A stretch of DNA of 64,000 bases from Oceanococcus sp964629015 (GTDB lineage Bacteria; Pseudomonadota; Gammaproteobacteria; Nevskiales; Oceanococcaceae), in NCBI GenBank assembly GCA_964629015.1, contig CAZVMN010000003.1, positions 124,001 through 188,000 on the forward strand, in the 5' to 3' direction. Numbering within the stretch: the first letter of the stretch is position 1; every line of letters begins with the position of its first letter. Position numbers and translations under genes: made by a program. Below the pieces are notes generated by a model that was not told the DNA's origin, ran no database searches, and saw only the letters and a program-made list of their open reading frames with translations. Positions 9,374 through 17,657 of the stretch are shown here, in pieces.

Positions 9374-9389
9374 GGGCACGGCCCTTGCA
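9374..9389 (+). promoter_or_regulatory. Sigma-54-like promoter overlapping the fliD ribosome site
   Basis: GGGCACGGCCCTTGCA carries GG at 9375-9376 and GC at 9387-9388 with the required 10-base gap. It matches the sigma-54 core GGCACG-N4-TTGC completely. The expected transcription start would fall at about 9400, one base before the fliD ATG, so an active promoter would give a leaderless mRNA. This makes a chance match possible. Confidence 0.5.
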
Positions 9390-9400
9390 GGAGCACTGAC

Positions 9401-10759
9401 ATGCCTACGATATCCTCTGCCGGCGTTGGTTCCGGCCTCGACATCAACTCTCTGGTGAATCAACTGGTGGCGGCGGAACGCGCCCCGGTGGCCAATCGTT
9501 TGGCCCGTCAGGAAAATGGTATCCGTGTCGAGCTTTCCGCCTTCGGTCAGTTTCGCAGCGCGTTGTCTGCTCTGGATACGGCACTCGAAAAGCTGGCCAA
9601 CACAGATTCGCTGGATGCGCGCAGCGCCACCTCCAGCGATGAAGAAGTTTTCACTGTCAGCGCACAGGGCGGTGCGGCATTGGGCAGCTTCAGCGTGCAG
9701 GTTGAGCAGTTGGCTCAGGCGCATCGTCTGGCCAGCACCGCACCCTATGCTTCGGTTGATGATGCCGTGGGCTACGGCACCCTGGAGCTCACACTGGGTG
9801 GCGATACCTTCTCGGTCGAGATTGACCCTGCCGCGCAAAGCCTCGCTGAGGTTCGTGATGCGATCAACAGCGCGACAGACAATCCCGGTGTTCGAGCGAC
9901 GATTCTGAACACCGATGCGGGGGCGATTCTGCAGTTGTCGTCAGACCGGACGGGGGCGGACAGCGAAATTCAGCTGTCGACCAGCGGCGGCGATGGCGAA
10001 CTGGCCACCTTCATTTCCAATCTGGGCCAGACCCAGGCACACCAGGACGCCATTGCTTATGTCGATGGATATCAGGTCACGTCGTCCAGCAATACACTGG
10101 ATGATGTATTGCAAGGTGTGTCGATCAATTTGCAGGAGGCGCGCCCCGGCGAAGTCTTCGATCTCAACGTTACGCGCAATGACGAAACCGCGGTTGAAGT
10201 GTTGAAGGAATTCGTCAACACCTACAACAGCTTTGTTGACCGGGCCAAGAGCCTGGGCGGTTACAACGCGGATACGGAGGTCGCCGGCAATTTGAACGGT
10301 GACTCGATCCTGCGTGGCGCGACCACCCAACTGCGCCAGGCGTTGACGCGCGAATACGGCGAGGCGGAATCCGCCTTGAGCGCTTTTGGTCTCGAGTTGG
10401 ATGTCGATGGCCGGCTGAGTTTTGAAGAGAGTGAAGTCTCTTCCGTGCTGGCCCAGGATTTTGGAAAGCTGCGCGACTTTCTGTCCGGCGAAGACGGCTT
10501 TGTTGCCAGCCTTCAGGGCATCACGCAAGGCTATGTCGATGATGACGGCATCATCGGTGGCCGCCTCGACAGCCTGAACGAGCGTTTGGAACGCATCGAA
10601 GAGCGCAATGAAGCCCTGGATGCGCGGATGGAGCGCATTCAAGCGCGTTACTTGGCGCAGTTCTCGGCCTTGGATGTGATGCTGTCACAGTTGCAGCAGA
10701 CCAGTTCTTACCTGGGCCAACAGCTGGCCAGCTTGCCGGGCGTGGCGAAGAACGAATAG
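9401..10759 (+). CDS. fliD: Flagellar filament cap protein FliD
   Basis: FliD (HAP2) forms the cap at the filament tip that folds incoming flagellin. It has the N-terminal signature ISSAGVGSGLDINSLVNQLV and the C-terminal coiled-coil region with LERIEERNEALDARMERIQ and ARYLAQFSALDVMLSQLQQT, ending SYLGQQLASLPG. Its 452 residues are normal. The start follows an AGGAG site and gives the canonical N-terminus. Confidence 0.96.
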   Translation: MPTISSAGVGSGLDINSLVNQLVAAERAPVANRLARQENGIRVELSAFGQFRSALSALDTALEKLANTDSLDARSATSSDEEVFTVSAQGGAALGSFSVQVEQLAQAHRLASTAPYASVDDAVGYGTLELTLGGDTFSVEIDPAAQSLAEVRDAINSATDNPGVRATILNTDAGAILQLSSDRTGADSEIQLSTSGGDGELATFISNLGQTQAHQDAIAYVDGYQVTSSSNTLDDVLQGVSINLQEARPGEVFDLNVTRNDETAVEVLKEFVNTYNSFVDRAKSLGGYNADTEVAGNLNGDSILRGATTQLRQALTREYGEAESALSAFGLELDVDGRLSFEESEVSSVLAQDFGKLRDFLSGEDGFVASLQGITQGYVDDDGIIGGRLDSLNERLERIEERNEALDARMERIQARYLAQFSALDVMLSQLQQTSSYLGQQLASLPGVAKNE

Positions 10760-10780
10760 CGCCGCGGGAGCCGCTTTGGG

Positions 10781-10803
10781 GCTCAAGTTTTTTGAACTTG
10801 AGC
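10781..10803 (+). promoter_or_regulatory. Hairpin overlapping the fliS promoter
   Basis: GCTCAAGTT (10781-10789) and AACTTGAGC (10795-10803) form a perfect 9-bp inverted repeat around five bases. It starts 22 bases after the fliD stop. The left arm supplies the -35 element and the right arm touches the -10 element of the fliS sigma-28 promoter, so it could be a fliD terminator, an operator, or both. Confidence 0.6.
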
Positions 10804-10809
10804 CGATAA
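10783..10809 (+). promoter_or_regulatory. Sigma-28 (FliA) promoter of fliS
   Basis: TCAAGTTT at 10783-10790, an 11-base spacer, then GCCGATAA at 10802-10809. Only one base differs from the sigma-28 consensus. The start codon of fliS is 29 bases beyond the -10 element, leaving a short leader with an AGGGAG ribosome site. It implies fliS can be transcribed late and separately from fliD. Confidence 0.85.
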
Positions 10810-10837
10810 CCAAAGCAAGTTCCACAGGGAGATTCCC

Positions 10838-11224
10838 ATGTACGCCGGCAGCCATGCTTACGCTTCCAACCAGTACAACGCCGTTGCTGTAGACAGTGGC
10901 GTGGCAAGTGCCGATGCGCACGGATTGATTCGCATGCTGATGGCCGGCGCCATTGAGCGCGCAGGTGCGGCTCGGGTTGCGTTGATCAACAAAGACGCGG
11001 AACTCGCAGGAGGAAAAATCGGGGCAACAGCGGCGATTATCAGCGAACTGCGCAGTTGCCTGGATCACACCAACGGCGGGCCGATCGCGATTCAGCTCGA
11101 TGCGCTGTATGACTACATGTTGCGCAAGCTGATGCACGCCAATCGTCATCGTGATCAGGAAGCCCTGCTCGAAGTGATGGACCTCATGTCCCAGATTCAC
11201 AGCGCTTGGAACGAGATGCACTGA
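10838..11224 (+). CDS. fliS: Flagellin export chaperone FliS
   Basis: FliS binds the C-terminus of cytoplasmic flagellin and keeps it unfolded for export. The family pattern is clear: a short N-terminus (MYAGSHAYASNQYN), then AHGLIRMLMAGAIERAGAARVAL and the helical block GPIAIQLDALYDYMLRKLMHA. The length of 128 residues is normal. It has its own sigma-28 promoter and follows fliD. Confidence 0.93.
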   Translation: MYAGSHAYASNQYNAVAVDSGVASADAHGLIRMLMAGAIERAGAARVALINKDAELAGGKIGATAAIISELRSCLDHTNGGPIAIQLDALYDYMLRKLMHANRHRDQEALLEVMDLMSQIHSAWNEMH

Positions 11225-11255
11225 GGCACGTATTTCGCATGGCGGTGCGTGTTTT

Positions 11256-11280
11256 CCGTCAAATGACATTTCCTTGACGG
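11256..11280 (+). terminator. Inverted repeat after fliS
   Basis: CCGTCAA (11256-11262) and TTGACGG (11274-11280) form a 7-bp stem with an 11-base loop in the fliS-rpoN spacer. No T-run follows, so termination is uncertain. I saw no convincing sigma-54 or sigma-28 promoter in this 143-bp spacer; the AACGTGACGTT near-palindrome close to its end might be a regulator site. Confidence 0.3.
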
Positions 11281-11367
11281 CCTGCTGCGCAAGCTGTTTC
11301 CAACCCGACGGAATCACGTCGTTTGTAACGTGACGTTGGGGCCTTTTACTAGGTCGAGGAGACAGCG

Positions 11368-12822
11368 ATGAAGCCAGGCTTGAGTCTGAATATCAGCCAA
11401 AAAGTGGCGATGACCCCGCAACTCGCGGAGTCAATCCGGTTCTTGCAATTGTCGGCCGCAGAACTGGCTGATGAGCTGAAATCTGCGCTGGACAGCAATG
11501 TGATGCTGGAGGAAGTCACGGCGGATGATGCGGGTGAGGATGCCGCCGGCAACGATCAGGTCCAAGCGGATTGGTCCGACTCGGCCTCCGAGCGCGCTGA
11601 AAGTTGGGGCAATGCCTCCCATCAGCCGCGTGCGAGCGGAGCCAGCGAGTTCTCCTTTGAAGATCGTCTGGTCAATGATGAGCCGGGGGTGCACCTGCGT
11701 ATCGTTGAGCAGATCCCTATGCATTTTCTTGACGAACACGATCAGCGCATCGCCTTGGCCATTGTCGAGGCGACAGACGATTCTGGTTATCTGAGCTGCA
11801 CAGTGGCCGATTTGGTCGCCAGCCTGTCGCAGGTACAAATGGTAAGGCCCGCGCAGGTTGAAGACGTTCTGCATGTGATTCAGCGTCTTGATCCCATCGG
11901 GTTCGGTGCCCGCAATCTGGCCGAGTGCCTGAGAGTTCAACTGGAAGAATTGGCTGATTCGCGTGCTCAGGTCAGTGATCCTCGCGAGCGCGATGAGATC
12001 GAACTGGCGCTCAATATCGTCAATTTTCATCTTGAGGCGCTTGGCCGTATGGACCTGTCCGCAATCGCGTCCGCGGTATCGCGTGACGAGGATGAGGTGG
12101 CGGCTGCGGTCCGTTTGATTCGCAGTCTCAGCCCCAAGCCGGCTGCGGATGAGAAAGCCGCTGTGGCCATCGTGCCCGACGTGACCGTGGAGCAAGTCCA
12201 AGGCGAATGGTCGGTGCGTCTGAACAACAGCACCGTGCCGAGTTTGCGGATCAACGCGGAATACGAACGCATCGTGACCAGCGATGCCAGTGCCAAGACT
12301 TTGCGCGATCAGCTGCAGGATGCACGTTGGCTGATTCGCAGCGTGGAAATGCGCAACGACACCCTGCTGCGCGCCACACGCTTCATCTTTGAACAACAGC
12401 AGGAGTTTCTGGCTCGCGGTGAGACCGCACTGAAGCCGCTGACTCTGAAATTCGTAGCCGATGCCATCGGCGTTCACGAAAGTACGATTTCTCGCATCAC
12501 CACGAGCAAGTTTGTGCAAACCCCGCACGGTGTTTTCGCGCTCAAAGCATTCTTCCCAAGCCAGTTGGTGGTTGCGGAGGGGGTTGCGGCCTCGGGCTCG
12601 GCGGTGAAAGCGACGATTCAAAAACTGATTTCCCACGAGTTGCCGGATCAGCCACTGCGCGATATCGATTTGGCGGCAATTTTGGCTCGGCGTGGCGTGC
12701 GTATCGCACGACGCACCATCGCCAAATACCGTGAAGCTTTGAACATTCCTTCGTCAAAAGATCGTCTGGAGCGCTATCGCCTTGATGCGCTGATCCAGCG
12801 TCGGGTCGCCAAGGCCCGCTAA
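11368..12822 (+). CDS. rpoN: RNA polymerase sigma-54 factor RpoN
   Basis: Sigma-54 recognises the -24/-12 promoters seen before fliE and fliL. The Gln-rich region I is present (SLNISQKVAMTPQLAESIRFLQLS), followed by an acidic region II and the core-binding domain. The HTH (HESTISRITTSKFVQTP) and the C-terminal RpoN box (ARRTIAKYREALNIPSSKDRLER) are intact, so it should be functional. The length is 484 residues. An rpoN copy between fliS and fleQ is the Xanthomonas rpoN2 arrangement; the usual lptB-rpoN-hpf-ptsN context is absent, so a second rpoN elsewhere is possible. Confidence 0.96.
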   Translation: MKPGLSLNISQKVAMTPQLAESIRFLQLSAAELADELKSALDSNVMLEEVTADDAGEDAAGNDQVQADWSDSASERAESWGNASHQPRASGASEFSFEDRLVNDEPGVHLRIVEQIPMHFLDEHDQRIALAIVEATDDSGYLSCTVADLVASLSQVQMVRPAQVEDVLHVIQRLDPIGFGARNLAECLRVQLEELADSRAQVSDPRERDEIELALNIVNFHLEALGRMDLSAIASAVSRDEDEVAAAVRLIRSLSPKPAADEKAAVAIVPDVTVEQVQGEWSVRLNNSTVPSLRINAEYERIVTSDASAKTLRDQLQDARWLIRSVEMRNDTLLRATRFIFEQQQEFLARGETALKPLTLKFVADAIGVHESTISRITTSKFVQTPHGVFALKAFFPSQLVVAEGVAASGSAVKATIQKLISHELPDQPLRDIDLAAILARRGVRIARRTIAKYREALNIPSSKDRLERYRLDALIQRRVAKAR

Positions 12823-12838
12823 TTTCGGGAGAACCGCA

Positions 12839-13240
12839 ATGAGTGTATTGAGAACTTTGGTGGTTGATGACCACGTGGACTTTCGCCGCCTGGCTCAGGT
12901 TCTGCTCGAAGAGATCGAGGGTGTCGAGCTGGTCGGTCTGGGCGCCGATGGCGAGGAGGCTATTCACCTGTGTGAAGAACTGCGTCCTGATCTTTTGCTG
13001 ATGGATCTGTCCATGCCGCGCATGGGGGGTATCCAGGCTACGCGCTTGATCAAGGCCCAGGATGAGGCTCCGCTGATTGCCATCGTGAGTATCTACGACG
13101 ACAGCGAGCATCGTGCCCACGCCGTGCGCGCCGGTGCAGATGCGTTCATCAACAAGGCGGATTTTCTGGGGTCGGTGGCCCGTTTGATAGACAACCTGCA
13201 GGAGGGGGGCAATGTCCACTTCACGAATTCTGCTGCTTGA
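12839..13240 (+). CDS. Single-domain response regulator (receiver only)
   Basis: A 133-residue stand-alone receiver domain. The acidic pair is D10-D11, the phosphoacceptor is D56 in LLLMDLSMPRMGG, S84 stands at the Thr/Ser switch position and K106 is the conserved lysine. There is no output domain, and the last 25 residues are unstructured. It lies 16 bp after rpoN and overlaps fleQ by 29 bp, so it is co-translated with these regulators. Xanthomonas has a receiver gene (called vieA) in the same slot. Its partner kinase and target are unknown; control of FleQ or of RpoN-dependent flagellar transcription is the natural guess. Confidence 0.88.
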   Translation: MSVLRTLVVDDHVDFRRLAQVLLEEIEGVELVGLGADGEEAIHLCEELRPDLLLMDLSMPRMGGIQATRLIKAQDEAPLIAIVSIYDDSEHRAHAVRAGADAFINKADFLGSVARLIDNLQEGGNVHFTNSAA

Positions 13241-14606
13241 TTCCAACCAGGAGCGTGCCGCTCAGGTGCACGCCATCCTGGGTTTCGTGGACTACTCTCC
13301 GGTCGTGCATGACCTGGATGCAAGCGCGACGCCGGCTGAGAAGCCGCGCGAATTTCTCGCTGTCATTGTGGGTCAGTTGGATGATGCGCAATGCAAAGCT
13401 GCATGTGACTGGCTGCGCAAGGACCCGCAGCATGCACCGTTGTTGCTGTTGCCGGATTGGCATGGCGAAACACTGGGTTTCGACCCGGCCGACGTGTGGT
13501 CGCTGGACTATCCGATCCGGGCTCCGCAAATGACCGAAATTCTCCGGCGTATCAGCGTGAAACAGCTGGATGCCATGGTTGAACCGCAAGTCGTTGGCCC
13601 GACTGGCAACACGCTGGCGATTCGCCGCGTGCGCAAAATGATTCAGCAGGTTTCGAGCTTCGACACCACGGTGCTGGTGACCGGGGAATCCGGCACCGGC
13701 AAGGAAGTGGTGGCCCGCGCCATTCATGACTCTTCAGGTCGTCGCGACAAACCCTTTGTTGCGGTGAACTGCGGTGCGATTCCGTCCGAACTGCTGGAAA
13801 GCGAATTGTTTGGCCACGAAAAAGGCGCATTCACCGGCGCGATCTGCGCCCGTCAGGGACGCTTTGAGTTGGCCGAGGGTGGAACCTTGTTCCTGGATGA
13901 AATCGGCGATATGAGCTTGCCGATGCAGGTCAAGATTCTGCGCGTGTTGCAGGAGCGTACCTTTGAGCGGGTTGGCAGCAATGTCTCGCGTCAGTGCGAT
14001 GTGCGCATCGTTGCCGCCACCCATCGCAACCTGGAGTCGCGTATTGATGAGGGTCTGTTCCGCGAAGATTTGTTCTACCGCCTGAACGTGTTTCCCATTG
14101 AGCTACCGGCATTGCGTGATCGCCTTGAAGATCTGCCGTTGCTGATTTCTGAAATCTCTGACGAGCTGCGTGAATTCGGTCGCGGTGATGTCAGCTTCAG
14201 TCCTGAAGCCATCCATCTGCTGCGCTCCTACACCTGGCCGGGCAACGTGCGTGAGTTGGCCAATCTGGTCGAGCGTCTGGCGGTTCTGCACCCCAACAGT
14301 GTGATTCGTCCGCAGGACTTGCCGGAGCGCTATCAGCCCGCCGGAGCGCGTCAGCCCTTGATCGAAGACGACGACGTGCTGGATGCGGTGGTGACCGCGG
14401 TGCCTTCGGCCTTGGGTCAATTGCCGGAAGCGGGTTTGGATCTGAAAAGCCATATCGCGGACATCGAACAGACCTTGATTCGCCAAGCTCTGGAGCAGAC
14501 CGGTGGTGTGGTGTCGCAAGCGGCGCAACTGCTCAAGCTGCGTCGGACCACTTTGGTCGAGAAGCTGCGCAAGTACGACTTGAACCGTCAGCAGGCCTCG
14601 TCATGA
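13212..14606 (+). CDS. fleQ: Sigma-54-dependent flagellar master regulator FleQ
   Basis: FleQ (FlrA) activates class II flagellar genes with sigma-54 and in several species responds to c-di-GMP. Residues about 1-115 are the FleQ-type N-terminal domain, without a proper phosphoacceptor. Residues about 135-370 are an AAA+ domain with Walker A GESGTGKE, the sigma-54 contact loop GAFTGA, LFLDEIGDM, and FYRLNVFPIELP. The C-terminal Fis-type HTH is ALEQTGGVVSQAAQLLKLRR. The length is 464 residues. A strong AGGAGG ribosome site lies within the end of the receiver gene. No fleSR genes follow. Confidence 0.93.
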   Translation: MSTSRILLLDSNQERAAQVHAILGFVDYSPVVHDLDASATPAEKPREFLAVIVGQLDDAQCKAACDWLRKDPQHAPLLLLPDWHGETLGFDPADVWSLDYPIRAPQMTEILRRISVKQLDAMVEPQVVGPTGNTLAIRRVRKMIQQVSSFDTTVLVTGESGTGKEVVARAIHDSSGRRDKPFVAVNCGAIPSELLESELFGHEKGAFTGAICARQGRFELAEGGTLFLDEIGDMSLPMQVKILRVLQERTFERVGSNVSRQCDVRIVAATHRNLESRIDEGLFREDLFYRLNVFPIELPALRDRLEDLPLLISEISDELREFGRGDVSFSPEAIHLLRSYTWPGNVRELANLVERLAVLHPNSVIRPQDLPERYQPAGARQPLIEDDDVLDAVVTAVPSALGQLPEAGLDLKSHIADIEQTLIRQALEQTGGVVSQAAQLLKLRRTTLVEKLRKYDLNRQQASS

Positions 14607-14610
14607 GCCG

Positions 14611-14626
14611 TGGCACACAAGTTGCC
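14611..14626 (+). promoter_or_regulatory. Sigma-54 promoter of the fliE operon
   Basis: TGGCACACAAGTTGCC: GG at 14612-14613 and GC at 14624-14625 with exactly 10 bases between them, matching TGGCAC-N5-TTGC. It starts five bases after the fleQ stop and lies 59 bases before the fliE ATG. The expected start of transcription is about 14637. Confidence 0.85.
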
Positions 14627-14645
14627 TTGATGGCGTAAAACCGTA

Positions 14646-14665
14646 TCGCGCAAGAGATTGCGCGA
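14646..14665 (+). promoter_or_regulatory. Stem-loop in the fliE leader
   Basis: TCGCGCAA (14646-14653), loop GAGA, TTGCGCGA (14658-14665): a perfect 8-bp stem with a GNRA-type tetraloop. It lies about 10 bases after the predicted sigma-54 transcription start and 10 bases before the GAGGA ribosome site, so it would fold at the very 5' end of the operon mRNA. As DNA it is also a near-palindrome that a regulator could bind. Confidence 0.6.
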
Positions 14666-14684
14666 GCGATAAAGAGGACCAGGC

Positions 14685-15008
14685 ATGAGTATTCAATCCG
14701 CCGATATCAGCAGCGTGCTGAGCCAGATACGTCAGCTCCAGCAGAGTCAGTCACCCGCTGAGGACAGCCCACAGCTCAAAGGCACGGGCACCTTTGGGGA
14801 GTTGATGAGTGATGCGTTGAATCGCGTCAACGATGATCAGCAACAGGCGGCCAGCAACGCTGGCGCATTTGCCCGAGGTGAACCGGGTACTGAACTGGCT
14901 GAAGTGATGCTGTCGCTGAACAAGGCTCAAGTCTCGTTCAAAGCGATGGCCGAAGTCCGTAACCGCCTGGTATCGAGTTACCAGGACATCATGAACATGC
15001 CGATCTGA
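14685..15008 (+). CDS. fliE: Flagellar hook-basal body complex protein FliE
   Basis: FliE joins the MS ring to the rod and is the first exported component. The C-terminal half is diagnostic: EPGTELAEVMLSLNKAQVSF, KAMAEVRNRLVSSYQDIMNMPI. Its 107 residues are typical. It is first in a sigma-54 operon; fliF starts 17 bases after its stop. Confidence 0.95.
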   Translation: MSIQSADISSVLSQIRQLQQSQSPAEDSPQLKGTGTFGELMSDALNRVNDDQQQAASNAGAFARGEPGTELAEVMLSLNKAQVSFKAMAEVRNRLVSSYQDIMNMPI

Positions 15009-15025
15009 TCGGTGGATAGAGACTC

Positions 15026-16657
15026 GTGAGCGACATTCAGACAACCGCCACCGCCGCGCGCCCGCCCAGTGCCCTGCAAAACTTCAACCTGAAGGATTTG
15101 TGGAGCAGCCCCGGGGTGCGTCAGATTGCCGCTTTGGTCGGTGTGGCGCTGGCTGTGGCCGTGGGTGTCACCATCTTCATGTGGGGCCAGAAACCCGGCA
15201 TGCAGACGCTCTACAGTGGTCTGAACGCACAGGATGAAGCCGAAATGGTGGAAGCCCTACGTCAGGCCGGCATTACCTTCAAACAAAACACCGCGGGTGG
15301 GGCGATCTTGGTCGCCTCCCAGGATGTCCATCGCGCTCGCTTGCAGTTGGCCAGCCAAGGTTTGCCGCGCAGCGCCGGTGGAGGCTTTGAAACCATGCGC
15401 GAGGAGCAGGGCATCGGAGTCAGCCAGTTTCTTGAGAATGCGCGTTACCAGCATGCGCTGGAAACGGAGCTGTCCCGCACCATCAGTCAGTTGCAACCGG
15501 TGCGCAGTGCCCGCGTGCACCTGGCCATTCCGCAGCGCAGCGCGTTTGTGCGCAATCGGCAGCAACCCAGTGCCTCGGTACTGATTTCCATGTATCCCGG
15601 CCGCCGCATGGAGGATGGGCAGGTTGATGCTGTGGTTCATCTGGTTGCTTCGAGCATTCCAGAGCTGCAGGCCTCGAAAGTGAGTGTGGTGGATGAATCG
15701 GGCCGCTTGCTCAATCGCGCTGGTGATTCGACTTTGGGTCTGAGTACCACGCAGCTCGAATACCGTACGCGTCTGGAAGACACCTACCGTGGGCGTATCG
15801 AACAGTTGCTCTTGCCGGTGTTGGGTGCAGGGCGGGTGAGTTCTCAGGTCAGTGCCGATCTGGACTTCAGTGCGCTGGAAGAAACCCATGAAAGCTTCGC
15901 ACCGGATGGCAAAGTGCTGCGCAGCGAGCAGTTGTCGGAAAATCGCGATGCCACTAGTGATGCGGTGGGTGTGCCTGGTGCGCTGAGCAACCGTGTGCCC
16001 AATGGCGGTGATCAGGCCACCAATGGCAAAGGCCAAGCCACCAGTCTTCAGCAGACCCGCAACTACGAAGTGGACCGGACGTTGAGTCATCGACGCAGCG
16101 AACCTGGACGTTTGCGTCGCATCAGCGTCGCGGTGCTGGTCGATCATGTTCCGGATTTGGCCGCGGGTGGTGATCAAACCAAGCCGCTGGATGCCAGTGA
16201 ACTGGCTCAGATTGAGAATCTGGTCAAAGACGCTGTCGGCTTCAATGCCGAGCGCGGTGACACCGTCAGCGTCAGCAATCTCAGTTTCATCGCGCCGCAG
16301 GAACTGGCGCCGATCGCCGTGCCGCTGTGGGAAAAACCCATGGTGCGCAATATCGGACGGCAATTGCTGGGCGCGACTGTGCTGCTCATCATTGCCTTCG
16401 TAGTCTTGCGCCCCGCGCTGCGCTCGGCCCTAAACCCACCCTATCCCGTTCGTGAGGTTGGGCCTGCGGCATTGGCGGCTTCACCTGCGCAGTCTTCTGC
16501 TGCAGATGCAATGACGAGTTCAGTCGAGGACGATCAGGCGCCGCGAACCCCAACGCCGCCGCCGATGGAACGCAAACTCAATATTGCACGCGACGCCGTG
16601 CGCGAAGACCCCAAGCGGGTTGCCCAATTGATGAAACAGTGGGTGGGTGATGAGTGA
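15026..16657 (+). CDS. fliF: Flagellar MS-ring protein FliF
   Basis: FliF forms the MS ring in the inner membrane, the base of the motor and export gate. Two membrane helices flank a large periplasmic domain: residues about 33-53 (AALVGVALAVAVGVTIFMWG) and about 450-465 (LLGATVLLIIAFVVL). The core contains YSGLNAQDEAEMVEAL, GFETMREEQGIGVSQFLEN and SRTISQLQPVRSARVHLAIP. The C-terminus ends with the FliG-binding region REDPKRVAQLMKQWVGDE. The start is GTG; no ATG fits the canonical N-terminus. It overlaps fliG by 8 bases. The length of 543 residues is normal. Confidence 0.96.
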   Translation: MSDIQTTATAARPPSALQNFNLKDLWSSPGVRQIAALVGVALAVAVGVTIFMWGQKPGMQTLYSGLNAQDEAEMVEALRQAGITFKQNTAGGAILVASQDVHRARLQLASQGLPRSAGGGFETMREEQGIGVSQFLENARYQHALETELSRTISQLQPVRSARVHLAIPQRSAFVRNRQQPSASVLISMYPGRRMEDGQVDAVVHLVASSIPELQASKVSVVDESGRLLNRAGDSTLGLSTTQLEYRTRLEDTYRGRIEQLLLPVLGAGRVSSQVSADLDFSALEETHESFAPDGKVLRSEQLSENRDATSDAVGVPGALSNRVPNGGDQATNGKGQATSLQQTRNYEVDRTLSHRRSEPGRLRRISVAVLVDHVPDLAAGGDQTKPLDASELAQIENLVKDAVGFNAERGDTVSVSNLSFIAPQELAPIAVPLWEKPMVRNIGRQLLGATVLLIIAFVVLRPALRSALNPPYPVREVGPAALAASPAQSSAADAMTSSVEDDQAPRTPTPPPMERKLNIARDAVREDPKRVAQLMKQWVGDE

Positions 16658-17657
16658 CATGATTCAGGACATTGCGGGCGATGAGCGCGCCGCCATTTTG
16701 CTGATGTCGCTGGGCGAGGAAACGGCTGCCGATGTGCTCAAGCATATGGGCGCAAAAGCGGTGCAGAAAGTCGGCGCGGCTATGGCGTCGCTCACCAACG
16801 TGCCGCGTGACCGTATGGAAATGGTCATCGACAATTTCGTTGAAGTGCTGGAATCGCAGACCTCGCTCGGTGTCGGCAGCGATGACTACGTGCGTAATGT
16901 GCTGGTTTCCGCTTTGGGTGAAGACAAAGCGGGCAGTTTGATTGACCGTATTCTGATTGGACGCAACAGCAAAGGCTTGGAAGCCCTGAAATGGATGGAG
17001 ACCCGTGCGGTTGCTGAATTGATCCGACACGAGCACCCGCAAATCATTGCCATCGTGCTGTCGTATCTGGACTCTGATCAATCCGCCGAGATTCTCAATC
17101 TGTTGCCGGAAAATCTGCGTGTTGACGTGATGCTGCGTATTGCCAGTCTGGATGGCATACAACCAGCCGCGCTGAAAGAGTTGGATGAGATCATGGAACG
17201 CCAGTTCTCCGGGGCTGGCAACCTCAAAGCGTCCAACGTCGGCGGCGTTAAAGTCGCGGCCAACATTATTAACATGATGGACGGTGCTAACGAGCAGGCC
17301 TTGATTGAACTGTTGCGTGAGCAGGACGAAGCGCTGAGCCAGCGCATCGAAGACCTCATGTTTGTGTTCGACAACCTGGCCGATGTGGATGACCGATCCA
17401 TGCAGCGCCTACTGCGTGAGGTCGAAAATGATCGGCTGGTGTTGGCGCTGAAAGGGGCCAACAAAACCGTTAAAGACAAGATTCTGGCCAATATGTCCAA
17501 GCGCGCTGCAGAGATGCTCACCGAAGATCTGGAAGCGGCCGGGCCGGCGAAAGTCTCCGATGTGGATACGGCGCAGAAGGACATTCTCACCCTGGCGCGT
17601 AAGCTGGCTGACGAAGGTGAGATCACCCTGGGTACCGCCGCCGAAGAAATGCTATGA
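16650..17657 (+). CDS. fliG: Flagellar motor switch protein FliG
   Basis: FliG is the rotor protein that contacts the stator and sets the direction of rotation. Three armadillo-like domains are recognisable: N-terminal GDERAAILLMSLGEETAADV, the middle EHPQIIAIVLSYLDSDQSAEIL, and the C-terminal torque helix with REVENDRLVLALKGA and ANMSKRAAEMLTEDLEAAGP, whose charged residues face MotA. I used the ATG at 16650 inside the end of fliF; a GTG three bases earlier is also possible. It has 335 residues. fliH overlaps the stop by ATGA. Confidence 0.96.
   Translation: MSDMIQDIAGDERAAILLMSLGEETAADVLKHMGAKAVQKVGAAMASLTNVPRDRMEMVIDNFVEVLESQTSLGVGSDDYVRNVLVSALGEDKAGSLIDRILIGRNSKGLEALKWMETRAVAELIRHEHPQIIAIVLSYLDSDQSAEILNLLPENLRVDVMLRIASLDGIQPAALKELDEIMERQFSGAGNLKASNVGGVKVAANIINMMDGANEQALIELLREQDEALSQRIEDLMFVFDNLADVDDRSMQRLLREVENDRLVLALKGANKTVKDKILANMSKRAAEMLTEDLEAAGPAKVSDVDTAQKDILTLARKLADEGEITLGTAAEEML

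Noticed and set aside
11431..12636. 401-codon open frame on the minus strand within rpoN
   Set aside because: rpoN is complete with its RpoN box; the reverse frame is a shadow.
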